Positions 34,636-43,539 of a stretch of DNA of 45,754 nucleotides are shown here, piece after piece. Both the position numbers and the translations under genes were made by a program. Under the pieces are notes generated by a model. That model ran no database searches. It was not told the origin of the DNA and was given only the letters and a program-made list of their open reading frames with translations. The DNA comes from UCB3 sp964415605 (GTDB taxonomy: Bacteria > Chloroflexota > Anaerolineae > Epilineales > Epilineaceae), in the NCBI GenBank assembly GCA_964415605.1, contig CAYQBA010000011.1, positions 1 to 45,754 of the forward strand. The letters are read 5' to 3'. Position 1 is the stretch's first letter, and each line of letters starts with the position of its first letter.

Positions 34636-37569
34636 ATGCGTGGTATCAGGTGGTTGGCGTTGGTCGTCGCCGTGGTCGCCAGCGGGTCGGTCGTGTCCGA
34701 TGCCGGCGCCGTCATTCAGGCTCAGCACACGTTCGACGCTTCGCACGATACCCACGTCTCGAGCGCCAATCCAGGCTCGAACTACGGCACCCTCGTCAAC
34801 GCCCGTGTGCTCGGCGATCCGGCCAACACCTATCGCACGTACATGAAGTTCACGGTGAGCGGGATCCAGGGCGAGATCGGGAGCGCCCGCCTGCGGCTGT
34901 ACGCGCTCGACGACAGCGTGTACGGCGGGGCGGCGTACATCACCTCCAACAACCTCGACGGCACCGGCACGCCGTGGACTGAGCGCACGCTGACGTGGAA
35001 CAACGCCCCGCCCTCCACGGGCACGGTGCTCGACACGCGCGGCAGCGTCACCAGGAAGACCTGGGTGGAGTGGGACGTGACCGAGGCGATCACGGGCAAC
35101 GGCACGTTCAGCCTGGTCGTGGTCAGCACGTCCACCGACGAGGTCCAGTACGCCACCAAGGAGAGTGGAGGAAGCACCGCCCCGGAGCTCGTCGTCGAGA
35201 CGCTGCCCACCCCGACCCCGACGCTGACCCCGTCCCCGACGCGCACGCCGACCCCCACGCCCACCGCGACGCCCACCGCCACCCGTACGCCGACACCGAC
35301 CGCGACCCCATCGCCGACCGCCACCCGCACGCCGGCCCCGACCGCCACCAATACACCGGTGCCGACGGCGACCCAGACTGCGACCGCCACCCGGACGTCA
35401 ACGGCGACGGCCACAGCCGTGCCGCCGACAGCGACGCGGACCTCGACGGCCACAGCCGTGCCGCCGACGCCGACGCGGACGTCCACCGCCACGATCCCGC
35501 CGCCTACGCCGACGCGGACGTCGACCGCCACGGTCCCGCCGTCCACGGCGACGCGGACGTCGACCGCCACGGTCCCGCCGCCCACGGCGACGCGGACGTC
35601 GACCGCCACGGTCCCGCCGTCCACGGCGACGCGGACGTCGACCGCCACGGTCCCACCGCCCACGGCGACCCGCACGGCGACTGCCACCGTCCCGCCGCCC
35701 ACGGCGACCCGCACATCGACCGCCACGATCCCACCGCCCACGGCGACGCGGACGTCGACCGCGACCGTCCCACCGCCCACGGCGACCCGCACGTCAACCG
35801 CGACCGCCGGTTCGCCCACGACCACGGCCACGCCGCAATCCACGTCGTTCGGCGCCGGCCATGACGCCCACGTCAAGAGCACATCGCCCAACACGAACTA
35901 TGGGTCGGTGACGTACCTGCGCGTGAGGAGCGGGTCGCCCGGGTACAACACCTACCTCAAATTCACGGTCTCGGGCCTGACCGGCACCGTCGTCCGCGCC
36001 CGGATCCGCCTCTTCGCCTACGACGGCGGACCCAGCGCGGGCGCCATGCACGCCGTCTCCAACGACGACGGCGGCGGATCGCCGTGGACCGAGTCCACGC
36101 TGACGTGGAACAACGCCCCACAGATCGGCGGCAGCCCGCTGAGCACGGTGGGCGCCGTCGGCAACAACGAGTGGGCCGAATGGGACGTGACCAGCGCCAT
36201 CACCGGCAACGGCACGTTCAGCTTCGGCCTCAAGAACACGTCGACCAACAGCGTCAACTACCAGTCCGAGGAAGCATCCGGCGACCGCCCGGTCCTCATC
36301 GTCGATACCGTCGGGGGCAACACGCCGCCGCCGCCATCGCCCTCGCCGACGGCGTCGCGCACCGCCACGGCCGTGCCGACGTTGACGCTCACCGCATCGC
36401 CCACTCGGACGGCGACGAGCACCGCCACGCGCACGCCCACACGGACGCCGACGCTGACCGGTACGCCGCCCACCAGCACCCCCACGGCCACCGGGTCGAC
36501 GCCCACGCCCAGCCGGACGCCGACCGTCGCGGCGTCGCCGACCGCCACCCGGACGGGCACCGCGACGCCCGTGCCGCTTTGGATCTCGCGCGCCGAGATC
36601 GAGGCCCTGCCGACGTCGGGCACCCCGTGGGCCAACGTCATCAACACGGCCAACAGCTACGAGGGCAGCCCGACGGTGTGCAACCAGGACTCGCCCAACA
36701 ACGTGATGGTCCTGGCCAAGGCCCTGGCGTACGTGCGCACCGGCAACCAGACCTTCCGGACGCGTGTGCGCGTCAACGTGATGAACGTCATCGGCACCGA
36801 GAACGGCTCGACATGCCGCAGCCTCGCGCTCGGGCGCAAGCTCGCGGCCTACGTGATCTCCGCCGACCTCGTCGGGCTCACGTCGTCCGAGGAGACGACG
36901 TTCCGCAACTGGCTGACGAACCTGCGGACCAAGCGCTTGAACGGCGACAACCGAAGCCTGGTGGAGTGCCACGAGGAGCGCCCCAACAACTGGGGCACGA
37001 TGTGCGGCGGCAGCCGCGCGGCCGCGTCGGCGTATCTCGGCGACCGGACCGACCTCGACCGCACGGCGGAGGTCTTCAAGGGCTACCTCGGCGATCGGTC
37101 GTCGTACGCCGGCTTCAGCTACGGCAGCGACCAGTCGTGGCACGCCGACCCCAACGCGCTGCGCGGCATCAACCCGCAAGGCTCGGTCAAGCAAGGCGTC
37201 AACATCGACGGCGTGCTGCCCGACGACATGCGGCGCGGCGGGTCGTTCCGGACGGGCTGCCCCGTCTACACCGGCTACCCGTGGGAGGCGCTGCAGGGTG
37301 TGATGGTCCAGGCCGAGATCCTGCACCGCCAGGGCTACAACGCGTGGGGTTGGGAGAACCAGGCCGAGCGGCGCGCCGTACAGTACCTGAAGAACCTCTA
37401 CGACCAATGCGGAGGCCAGTGGTACGGCGACACCGACGACGAGTTCACGCCGTGGATGATCAACCACGTGTACGGCACGAGCTTCCCGACGGCCAGCCCG
37501 GTCCACATGGGCAAGATCATGGGCTGGACCGACTGGACGCACGACCGGGCCACGCGGCAGCGGCAGTAG
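34636..37569 (+). CDS. Secreted two-DNRLRE protein with C-terminal alginate-lyase-like domain
   Basis: The 977-residue product starts with a signal peptide (about 1-28, ending DAGAV). DNRLRE domains lie at about 31-191 and 401-560, separated by a Thr/Pro linker that holds eleven 13-residue repeats. After a second linker, residues 649-977 form a domain beginning WISRAEIEAL with HEERPNNWGTM, GVLPDDMRRGGSF and YTGYPWEALQGVM; the NNWG segment and helical pattern resemble alginate lyase (alpha/alpha-toroid) proteins. It is a close paralogue of the gene at 41704-43191. ATG 36 bases after the leader has GGGAGCG upstream; an earlier TTG (34621) is unlikely. A polysaccharide-cleaving role is inferred; family membership is fairly sure, the substrate is not. 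Confidence 0.78.
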   Translation: MRGIRWLALVVAVVASGSVVSDAGAVIQAQHTFDASHDTHVSSANPGSNYGTLVNARVLGDPANTYRTYMKFTVSGIQGEIGSARLRLYALDDSVYGGAAYITSNNLDGTGTPWTERTLTWNNAPPSTGTVLDTRGSVTRKTWVEWDVTEAITGNGTFSLVVVSTSTDEVQYATKESGGSTAPELVVETLPTPTPTLTPSPTRTPTPTPTATPTATRTPTPTATPSPTATRTPAPTATNTPVPTATQTATATRTSTATATAVPPTATRTSTATAVPPTPTRTSTATIPPPTPTRTSTATVPPSTATRTSTATVPPPTATRTSTATVPPSTATRTSTATVPPPTATRTATATVPPPTATRTSTATIPPPTATRTSTATVPPPTATRTSTATAGSPTTTATPQSTSFGAGHDAHVKSTSPNTNYGSVTYLRVRSGSPGYNTYLKFTVSGLTGTVVRARIRLFAYDGGPSAGAMHAVSNDDGGGSPWTESTLTWNNAPQIGGSPLSTVGAVGNNEWAEWDVTSAITGNGTFSFGLKNTSTNSVNYQSEEASGDRPVLIVDTVGGNTPPPPSPSPTASRTATAVPTLTLTASPTRTATSTATRTPTRTPTLTGTPPTSTPTATGSTPTPSRTPTVAASPTATRTGTATPVPLWISRAEIEALPTSGTPWANVINTANSYEGSPTVCNQDSPNNVMVLAKALAYVRTGNQTFRTRVRVNVMNVIGTENGSTCRSLALGRKLAAYVISADLVGLTSSEETTFRNWLTNLRTKRLNGDNRSLVECHEERPNNWGTMCGGSRAAASAYLGDRTDLDRTAEVFKGYLGDRSSYAGFSYGSDQSWHADPNALRGINPQGSVKQGVNIDGVLPDDMRRGGSFRTGCPVYTGYPWEALQGVMVQAEILHRQGYNAWGWENQAERRAVQYLKNLYDQCGGQWYGDTDDEFTPWMINHVYGTSFPTASPVHMGKIMGWTDWTHDRATRQRQ
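35389..35823 (+). repeat. 39-bp minisatellite in the Thr/Pro linker
   Basis: About eleven units of 39 bases encode TRTSTATVPPPTA. The central units are almost identical and alternate between VPPSTA and VPPPTA, so a 78-bp higher-order unit is visible. The period is a multiple of three, so length variation would preserve frame. Confidence 0.88.
36577..37569 (+). repeat. Inverted duplicate, copy 1 (lyase-like domain)
   Basis: The lyase-coding segment is repeated in opposite orientation at 41704-42696. Proteins align through the whole domain (e.g. RPNNWGTMC, EILHRQGYNAWGWE, KIMGWTDWTHDRATR), and the DNA is visibly similar. Confidence 0.7.
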
Positions 37570-37717
37570 CTGGCAGCCCGGCCGGGGCGTCCCGCATCGC
37601 CGGCGACGCCGGGCGGCGGCTTCGAAGGCCGCCACCGCTCCCAGTCGCCGTGCGTGACCCGTCCGGGCCCCGCGACCACCGGACAAGATCACCGCGAGCC
37701 GGACGATTCGCCCAAGA

Positions 37718-37749
37718 TCCCTGTAGATCTGGCGCCAGATCTACAGGGA
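37718..37749. repeat. Perfect 32-bp palindrome
   Basis: Arms TCCCTGTAGATCTGGC and GCCAGATCTACAGGGA meet with no spacer, centred between 37733 and 37734. The base composition is less GC-rich than the flanks. It could be a bidirectional terminator, a protein-binding site or a dispersed genomic element; no second copy was found in the window. Confidence 0.9.
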
Positions 37750-37791
37750 AGTGCGGTGGCATTCCCCAGGCAACTTGGCACCGGATCCCCA

Positions 37792-37820
37792 GGGGTCTCG
37801 GGTCGCCGACCCGAGACTCC
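37792..37820 (-). terminator. Hairpin downstream of the SPFH gene
   Basis: A 13-bp stem (one G-U wobble) with a GCC loop lies 34 bases beyond the SPFH stop codon. No T-tract is seen, as is common at this GC content. Confidence 0.5.
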
Positions 37821-37853
37821 CGGTTCCCACCTCGTCCGTCGCCGCGGGCCCGG

Positions 37854-38795
37854 CTACTGGCCCGGCTGGACCAGCCCCCTGAGGTCCATCAAGAACTGCT
37901 GTCCGCCGGGGACCATCATCACCTGCACCTTGTCGCTCAGCTTCTGGATGTAGGTGTAGGTCAGCACCGGCTCGGTCAGCGACTGCGCCAGGCGCTCGTT
38001 GGCCTGGGCCTGGCCCTCCGCGCGTTCGATCGTCGCCTGCGCCTCGCCCTTGGCCTCGGCCACCCGCTGCTCGGCCTGGATCCGGCGTTGCTCGAGGATC
38101 TGCTTCTCGGTCTGCACTTGCTGCTCGGCCACCTGCTTGAGCTCGATGGCGCTCTCGTACTCCGGGCTGAAGCGGATGTTGGAGAGGTAGATGTCGTCGA
38201 CGACGATGTGGTAGCGCGACAGGTTCTCGCCCAGCGCCTCGCGCGCCAGCCGGCGGATCTCGTCGCGTTCCGAGAGGATCGCCGTCACCGGGTATTGCGG
38301 CACGACCTCCTTGATGAAGTCGTTGAACGCCGGGTCGATGACCTTCTCGGCGAAGTCGAGCCCGACGGTGCGGTACAGGTCGTAGGCCATCGTGGGGTCG
38401 ATGTGGTAGTTCATCGTGCCGGTCAGGCGCACCGCCTGGTACTCCTTGGACGCGGCGTCGATCTCCTGGAAGGGGTGCGGCTGGACGCGGATGTCGACGA
38501 TGACGACCTGCTCGGCGATGGGGGTGACGATCTGCAGCCCCGCCGGCAGCGTCCGCTCCTCCACCCGGCCGAACCACGTGACGACGCCGACGTGGCCGGC
38601 GGGGACGATGACGACGAACGTGCGGATCAGGCCGAAGACCGTCACGATCAGGCCAACGGCGAACAGTGTCCGCCAGCGGGCATAGAGCACCGTCGACCCG
38701 CCGCGGCCTTGGGCGCTCGCGGCGCGCCCAGTGGCTGCCGCGGCCAGCGCGAGGATGATCAACATGGCGCCGATCATGAACAGGGAAGAGCTCAT
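37854..38795 (-). CDS. SPFH/Band 7 (prohibitin-like) membrane protein
   Basis: The 313-residue product has two hydrophobic segments near the N-terminus (about 4-22 and 45-68), then an SPFH domain starting VPAGHVGVVTWFGRV, with QPHPFQEIDAASKEYQAV and LSERDEIRRLAREAL typical of prohibitin-type proteins. A long charged coiled coil (QQVQTEKQILEQRRIQAE and following) precedes the C-terminal tail. Such proteins oligomerise on membranes and organise microdomains or protease complexes. ATG 38795 was chosen because AAGGAGG lies ten bases upstream; the open frame runs further but overlaps the phytase gene in another frame. Confidence 0.9.
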   Translation of the reverse strand: MSSSLFMIGAMLIILALAAAATGRAASAQGRGGSTVLYARWRTLFAVGLIVTVFGLIRTFVVIVPAGHVGVVTWFGRVEERTLPAGLQIVTPIAEQVVIVDIRVQPHPFQEIDAASKEYQAVRLTGTMNYHIDPTMAYDLYRTVGLDFAEKVIDPAFNDFIKEVVPQYPVTAILSERDEIRRLAREALGENLSRYHIVVDDIYLSNIRFSPEYESAIELKQVAEQQVQTEKQILEQRRIQAEQRVAEAKGEAQATIERAEGQAQANERLAQSLTEPVLTYTYIQKLSDKVQVMMVPGGQQFLMDLRGLVQPGQ

Positions 38796-38978
38796 CGGAA
38801 GCGGGCCTCCTTGGCACCGGGATGGGCGGCGGCACGTGCGCCCAGGTCGATCGCGCACCGATCGACACCATGGCTTACGATGCGTGCCCCCGCCCGGTCG
38901 CGGAATCCCCGCGGCCGCCTCACGGCGTGACCCATAGGGATGGCGCCGCCTCGTCTCCCCCCCAGGCCCCCGACATGC

Positions 38979-39012
38979 CGCGGGGGGCATGCAACGTCGC
39001 ATGCCCCCCGCG
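38979..39012 (-). terminator. Hairpin between phytase and SPFH genes
   Basis: A perfect 14-bp stem (CGCGGGGGGCATGC) with a six-base loop AACGTC lies 44 bases after the phytase stop. No T-run follows. It likely separates the two minus-strand transcripts. Confidence 0.6.
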
Positions 39013-39055
39013 ATCATCCTGGGCGCGCGAGCGCCCCGACGGCTTGCCGACCCGG

Positions 39056-41620
39056 CTAGTTCTGCACGAAGAACCAGATCTTGGCCACGCCGGCCGGGTT
39101 GTTGTGCTCGCCGCTGCAGAACTCGCAGCTCGACGTGCCGCCGTCGCCGGTGGACGTCACCGCCAGCGAGTGCCAGCCGTTGGCGAGCTGGCGTGTGTCC
39201 ACGGTGATCGGCGTGAAGCTCTGGAAGTTGCCCGCCCGGTCGAACAGAATCCGCCCGGCGGACGGGGCGACCTCCGGCCACGAGCCGACGGCCGGGATGA
39301 AGTGCGACTTGTCGAGCGCCACCTGCAGGTGGTTGCTGGTCTGCTGGGCGCGCACGTTGAACGTGTGGACGCCCGACACCGGCGCCAGCGGGACGCACTC
39401 GATCACCGCGTTGGTGTAGCCGAACCCGTCGTACCAGCCGCGGCCGATCAACGAGCGGTTGTTGCACCAGCGGTTGTAGTTGTTGCCGCCCCCGCCGCCG
39501 CCGTTGACGATGCGCAGCGGGATGCCGCTGGAGTTGAGGAACCGCTTGCCGTCCGGGCTGTCCGACGTCGCCCGGATGCGGATCTCGCGCCAACCGTTGG
39601 TCATCTTGGTCGTGTCGAGCGACACCGGCACGTTGAACGCGCAGTTGGTGCTCGTCCGGCCGTCGTACGGGCAGCGCAGGTTCAGCGGGATCCGCTTGAA
39701 GACGCCTTGGTCGGTGTCGATCCGCAGCTCGAACAAGTGGCTGGGGTTGTCGTGCAGCACGATCCGGACGTCGAAGTCGAGCGTGCCGGACACGTCCTGG
39801 CCCAGCGGCAGCATCGCGGCGGCGTGGATGTGGCCGAAGTTCGGCGCCCACCACGCCTGGAGCTCGATCGGGATGCGGCGGGCGTTGAACGTGCTGTCGG
39901 GCACCTGCCGCCCCGGCGGATCCTGCGGCAGCAGCCCGCCCGGCCCCGGCGTCGACGTCGACGGCGCGATCGGCCGGGCCGTGGGCTCCACGGCCGTGGC
40001 GGTCCGCGTCGCGGTAGGCGCCGCCGGTTGCGTCGGGGTCCGCGTCGCGGTGGGTGCCGGCGGCTGGGTCGGGTCGGGCGGGCCGGTCAACGGCCCGCAG
40101 CTCAGCGCGATCTCGCCGGTGGATTGCGTCACGATCGTCAGCTTGCCGTTCGGGCACGTGACGCTGACGGACTCGCCCGGGGCGAGCTGCATGTCGTGGC
40201 CCCCGCCCGACGGGGTCGCGGTCGCCGGCGGCGGGTTGTTGCCGCCGGGTGGCGGCGGATCGGACGTGGCGCCGCGTGGATCCTCCGTGGTGTTGACCAT
40301 GAGCGGCGGGCTGGCCGAGGCGGCGATGTCCGGCCACCGCACCAGCTTGTAGTTGTTCGCGCCGCGGTCGTTGGACCCGTCGTGCGCCACGAACAGCCCT
40401 TGCGGGAACGTCCCGTTCAGCGCGACGTTGGTCACGTCGATGCCGTCGGTGCTGCCCACGGCGTCGATGCCGTTGCCGGCGCCGATGGTGAACGACGTGA
40501 CGAAGGCGTGCGGCGGCTGGCGATCGTAGACCGCGAACGTGCTGTCGCCCTGACTCGACGCCAGGACGTAGCCGCTGCCGCCGGGCCCGTAGTAGATCGC
40601 CACGCCCTCGACGTCAGCCTTCAGGTGGCCGCCGCCGCTGGTCCCGTCGATCTTGGTGCGCGCCGTCCCGTCGCCGGGCTCGGCACCGTACTTCCACAGG
40701 CCCACGCCTTCCTCGCCGATGTACAGCGCACCGGTCTCGTCGTCCGCGGCGCAGCCCTCGGTCTGTGTGCCGACGTCGAACGCACGCACCCGGACCCCGC
40801 TGACCACGCCGTCGAGGTCGCCGAGCTCCCACTGCTCGACCTGGCCGTCCTTGTCGTTGACGAACGCGTAGGTCTTGCTGCTCACCGGCGAGCGGTAGAG
40901 GCAGAAGCCATACGTCTCGCTCACGCCGACGGCGATGCCGGGCCCGCTGATGTTCGACATCTGGCGCGTGACCGGGTTCACACCGTACACCCGGATGCGG
41001 TTGCCGTTCTCGTCACCGGTGGCGACGATGTCGACGGTCGCGCCTTTCAGCGGGAACCCGTAGCGCACGTCGACGTTGTTGGGCTCGCCCCCGTTGACGA
41101 ACTGGACTTGTGTGCCCGCCAGGTCCCAGCTGAAGAGCCCGGCGCTCTTGTCGGTGCCGATGATCATGCTCTGGGCCGGGTCGGTCGGGTGCACCCAGAT
41201 CGCCGGGTCATCGGCGTCCTGGCTCACCGACCCCGTCTCGACGATGGGCGCCACGGTGCTGACGTCCAGACCGTCCGGCGCGCCGCCGGCATCGCCCAGG
41301 GTGACGTCGTCGTCGTCGTCGGCCCGCTCGTCCGCCGGCGCGCCCGGCGCCCGGGCGCCCGCCGCGGCCACGGGCTGGGCGCCGAGGTCGCGGATGATCT
41401 TCCAGGTCGACGGCGCGAACGCCAGGAGGTCGCCGTCCGTCACGCTGCACCAGGCGTCCTGCACGGCGTTGGCGGGCGCCTGGAACGCGCCTGCCGCCGG
41501 CCGGTTGGCGAAGCGCGCCAGATCGGGGGGGAGCGACCGCGCGTCACCGAGGATGGGCACGATCCAGGCGGCCAGCACGGCGCCGGCCACGAGGAGCGCT
41601 GCGGTTCTCAGTCTGGTCAT
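39056..41620 (-). CDS. Secreted beta-propeller phytase with extra C-terminal modules
   Basis: The 854-residue product begins with a signal peptide or anchor (about 5-24). Residues about 134-432 form a beta-propeller phytase: DDPAIWVHP (137-145), PNNVDVRYGF (180-189), GCAADDETGALYIGEE (289-304) and DVEGVAIYYG (336-345) are the calcium- and phosphate-binding landmarks. The family hydrolyses phytate and releases inorganic phosphate. A 35-residue two-cysteine module (476-510; C489, C508) follows, then a Thr/Pro linker and a ~300-residue region (from about 550) I cannot assign, with a Gly-rich hinge. AAAGGAGAG precedes ATG 41620. Confidence 0.88.
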   Translation of the reverse strand: MTRLRTAALLVAGAVLAAWIVPILGDARSLPPDLARFANRPAAGAFQAPANAVQDAWCSVTDGDLLAFAPSTWKIIRDLGAQPVAAAGARAPGAPADERADDDDDVTLGDAGGAPDGLDVSTVAPIVETGSVSQDADDPAIWVHPTDPAQSMIIGTDKSAGLFSWDLAGTQVQFVNGGEPNNVDVRYGFPLKGATVDIVATGDENGNRIRVYGVNPVTRQMSNISGPGIAVGVSETYGFCLYRSPVSSKTYAFVNDKDGQVEQWELGDLDGVVSGVRVRAFDVGTQTEGCAADDETGALYIGEEGVGLWKYGAEPGDGTARTKIDGTSGGGHLKADVEGVAIYYGPGGSGYVLASSQGDSTFAVYDRQPPHAFVTSFTIGAGNGIDAVGSTDGIDVTNVALNGTFPQGLFVAHDGSNDRGANNYKLVRWPDIAASASPPLMVNTTEDPRGATSDPPPPGGNNPPPATATPSGGGHDMQLAPGESVSVTCPNGKLTIVTQSTGEIALSCGPLTGPPDPTQPPAPTATRTPTQPAAPTATRTATAVEPTARPIAPSTSTPGPGGLLPQDPPGRQVPDSTFNARRIPIELQAWWAPNFGHIHAAAMLPLGQDVSGTLDFDVRIVLHDNPSHLFELRIDTDQGVFKRIPLNLRCPYDGRTSTNCAFNVPVSLDTTKMTNGWREIRIRATSDSPDGKRFLNSSGIPLRIVNGGGGGGNNYNRWCNNRSLIGRGWYDGFGYTNAVIECVPLAPVSGVHTFNVRAQQTSNHLQVALDKSHFIPAVGSWPEVAPSAGRILFDRAGNFQSFTPITVDTRQLANGWHSLAVTSTGDGGTSSCEFCSGEHNNPAGVAKIWFFVQN

Positions 41621-41703
41621 GTCAGGGGCTCTCCTTTGTCAGGGGTTGGATGTCGGCCGGCTGGGCGGAGCCGGCGGTCCGGGACCGAGCGGTGGGGTTG
41701 CGG

Positions 41704-42696
41704 TCAAGGGCGGGTACGGGTGGCGCGATCGTGGGTCCAGTCCGTCCAACCCATGATCTTGCCGGACTGCGCGGGGGTGGTTGCCGTGAACCGCGTGCCG
41801 TACACGTGGTTCACGATCCACGGGACGAACTTGTCGTCCCCGCTCGTGGCTTCCGACGCCCAGCCCCCGCAGCGGGCGTCGAGACCATAGAGGTACGCCA
41901 GGGCGCGGCGCACGGCCTGTTGCTCCCAGCCCCAGGCGTCGTAGCCCTGGCGGTGCAGGATCTCGGCCTGGACGACCACGCCCTGCAGCGCCTCCCACGG
42001 GTAGCCCGTGTGGCTGGGGCACCCGGTGGTGAAGCCGGCGCCGCGGCGCATGTCGTCGGGGATGGCGCCGTCGATGTCGACGCCTTGCTTGGTGGCGCCG
42101 GCGGCGTTGATGCCGCGCGGCTGGGACGGGTCGCCCTGCCAGGACGTGTCGCCGTACGCGAAGCCCGCGTAGCTGGCGCGATCGCCGACGTAGCCCTTGA
42201 ACACACGGGCGGTCCGGTCCAGATCGGCCCGATCGCCGAGATAGGCCGAGGCCGCCGCGCGGCTGGCGCCGCACATCGTGCCCCAATTGTTGGGGCGATC
42301 CTCGTGGCAGCTCACCAGCGAGCGGCTGTCGCCGAGCTTCTTCGTCCGCACGCCGGCCAGCCAGCCACGGAACGCGGCGTCCTCGGCGGCGGTCAGGCCG
42401 ACGAGGTCCGCCGCGATGACGTACGCGGCGAGCTCGCGCCCGAGCGCGAGGCTGCGGCAGCTGCCGCCGGACTCGGTGCCCATGGCGCTCAGCACGGCGC
42501 GCCGGACATCGGTCCGATAGGTTTCCTCACCCGTCCGGGCGAAGACCAGGGCCTTGGCCAGCACCAGCACGTTGCTGTTGCTGTTCTGGTCGCACAGCGT
42601 CGGCGTGCCCGTGCCGCCGTCGGCGGCGGCGCGGAGTGCGCTCCAGGCCGGGCCGGACATCGGCAGGCGGCGGACCTCGTCGGATGAGATCCACAG
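41704..42696 (-). repeat. Inverted duplicate, copy 2 (lyase-like domain)
   Basis: Opposite-orientation partner of 36577-37569. The two flank the SPFH and phytase genes, so recombination between them could invert that segment. Confidence 0.7.
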
Positions 42697-43191
42697 GCCG
42701 GCCGACGGGCCGGTCGGCGGCGCGGCCGCCGAGGTCGGTGCGAGTGTCGGCGTCGGCGCGGCCGCCAGCGTGGGAAGCGCGGTGTGCGTCGGGGCGGGCG
42801 TTTGCGACGCCACGGCGGTGGGCGGCCCGAGCGTGGGCGTCAGCGTCGGCGCCACGGCCAGATCGCACACGATGTCTACGCGGCCCGACTCCAGGCGGGT
42901 GATCCGCAGGTTGCCCGCGGGACAGCGCAGACGGGTGGTTTCACCCAGCTCGAGCGGCATGGTGCGCGAGCCAGGATCGCCGCCCGCCGGCGTCGCCGAG
43001 GGCGACGGGCTCGTCGCTTCGGCGAAGCCGCCGGCCGGCGGCGATCCCACGGAGACGTGCGCCACGGCGGCAGCGCCCCTGCCGCCGTGGGCGAGGTCGA
43101 TCGGGCCCTGGCCGCCCGCAACCGCGGGCGAGAGCCATGCCACGACCACCGCCAGCCTGAGCGGGCTGGCGGAAAGGCGGGACGGAACCAT
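41704..43191 (-). CDS. Secreted alginate-lyase-like protein
   Basis: The 495-residue product has a signal-like N-terminus (about 10-27). Residues 75-111 hold the two-cysteine module (LELGETTRLRCPAGNLRI, C90, C109), found also in the phytase with the same 19-residue cysteine spacing. A Thr/Pro linker leads to the lyase-like domain from about residue 166 (LWISSDEV, HEDRPNNWGTM, GAIPDDMRRGAGF, YTGYPWEALQ). It is closely related to the C-terminus of the plus-strand gene at 34636-37569. AAGGAG lies upstream of ATG 43191. A role in cutting an acidic or neutral surface polysaccharide is inferred. Confidence 0.75.
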   Translation of the reverse strand: MVPSRLSASPLRLAVVVAWLSPAVAGGQGPIDLAHGGRGAAAVAHVSVGSPPAGGFAEATSPSPSATPAGGDPGSRTMPLELGETTRLRCPAGNLRITRLESGRVDIVCDLAVAPTLTPTLGPPTAVASQTPAPTHTALPTLAAAPTPTLAPTSAAAPPTGPSAGLWISSDEVRRLPMSGPAWSALRAAADGGTGTPTLCDQNSNSNVLVLAKALVFARTGEETYRTDVRRAVLSAMGTESGGSCRSLALGRELAAYVIAADLVGLTAAEDAAFRGWLAGVRTKKLGDSRSLVSCHEDRPNNWGTMCGASRAAASAYLGDRADLDRTARVFKGYVGDRASYAGFAYGDTSWQGDPSQPRGINAAGATKQGVDIDGAIPDDMRRGAGFTTGCPSHTGYPWEALQGVVVQAEILHRQGYDAWGWEQQAVRRALAYLYGLDARCGGWASEATSGDDKFVPWIVNHVYGTRFTATTPAQSGKIMGWTDWTHDRATRTRP

Positions 43192-43539
43192 CTCAGCACT
43201 CCTTGATCCAGAACGGAATCAAGAGCAGCGGCGACGCCGGCCGACCGGGTCGGAACCCGAGGGTCGGCACGGCGGCGCGGCGGGACCGCTGCCCGGAGCG
43301 CTGACCGTAGCGTATGGGTGGGGGGTGACGTCAGGGACGGGATTGCAGGAATGATGACGGCCCGCGCGGCGGCCCGATACGGGGTGGGAAGCCCGCGCGG
43401 GTCACACGTGGGGCTCGCGACGGGGGTGCGACGGACGGGCGTCGGACGGGGCCGGCAACGGGTGTTGACCGGTGCGGCGGGCCACGCGCGCCCGCGGCTG
43501 GAAGCGGAGCAGCGTTGAGCCCCGATGCGCCGAGGGCGC
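43192..43539. other. Intergenic region between the two minus-strand lyase-like genes
   Basis: No convincing gene is seen in these 348 bases. Just past the upstream stop there is a short GCGCC-CTC-GGCGC stem, and an 8-bp TGACGTCA palindrome lies at 43325-43332. A small plus-strand open frame here has no ribosome binding site. A promoter for the 43191 gene is expected but none stands out. Confidence 0.5.

Larger units (their letters stand above)
37570..37853. other. Convergent intergenic region with several inverted repeats
   Basis: No gene is seen in this 284-base gap between the convergent lyase and SPFH genes. It holds a GGCGGC-TTCGAAG-GCCGCC hairpin at about 37615-37633, the perfect palindrome at 37718-37749 and the stem-loop at 37792-37820. 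Together they probably end transcription from both sides. Confidence 0.6.

Noticed and set aside
43318..43518. Small plus-strand open frame of 66 codons
   Set aside because: No ribosome binding site and no motif; composition is that of GC-rich noncoding DNA.
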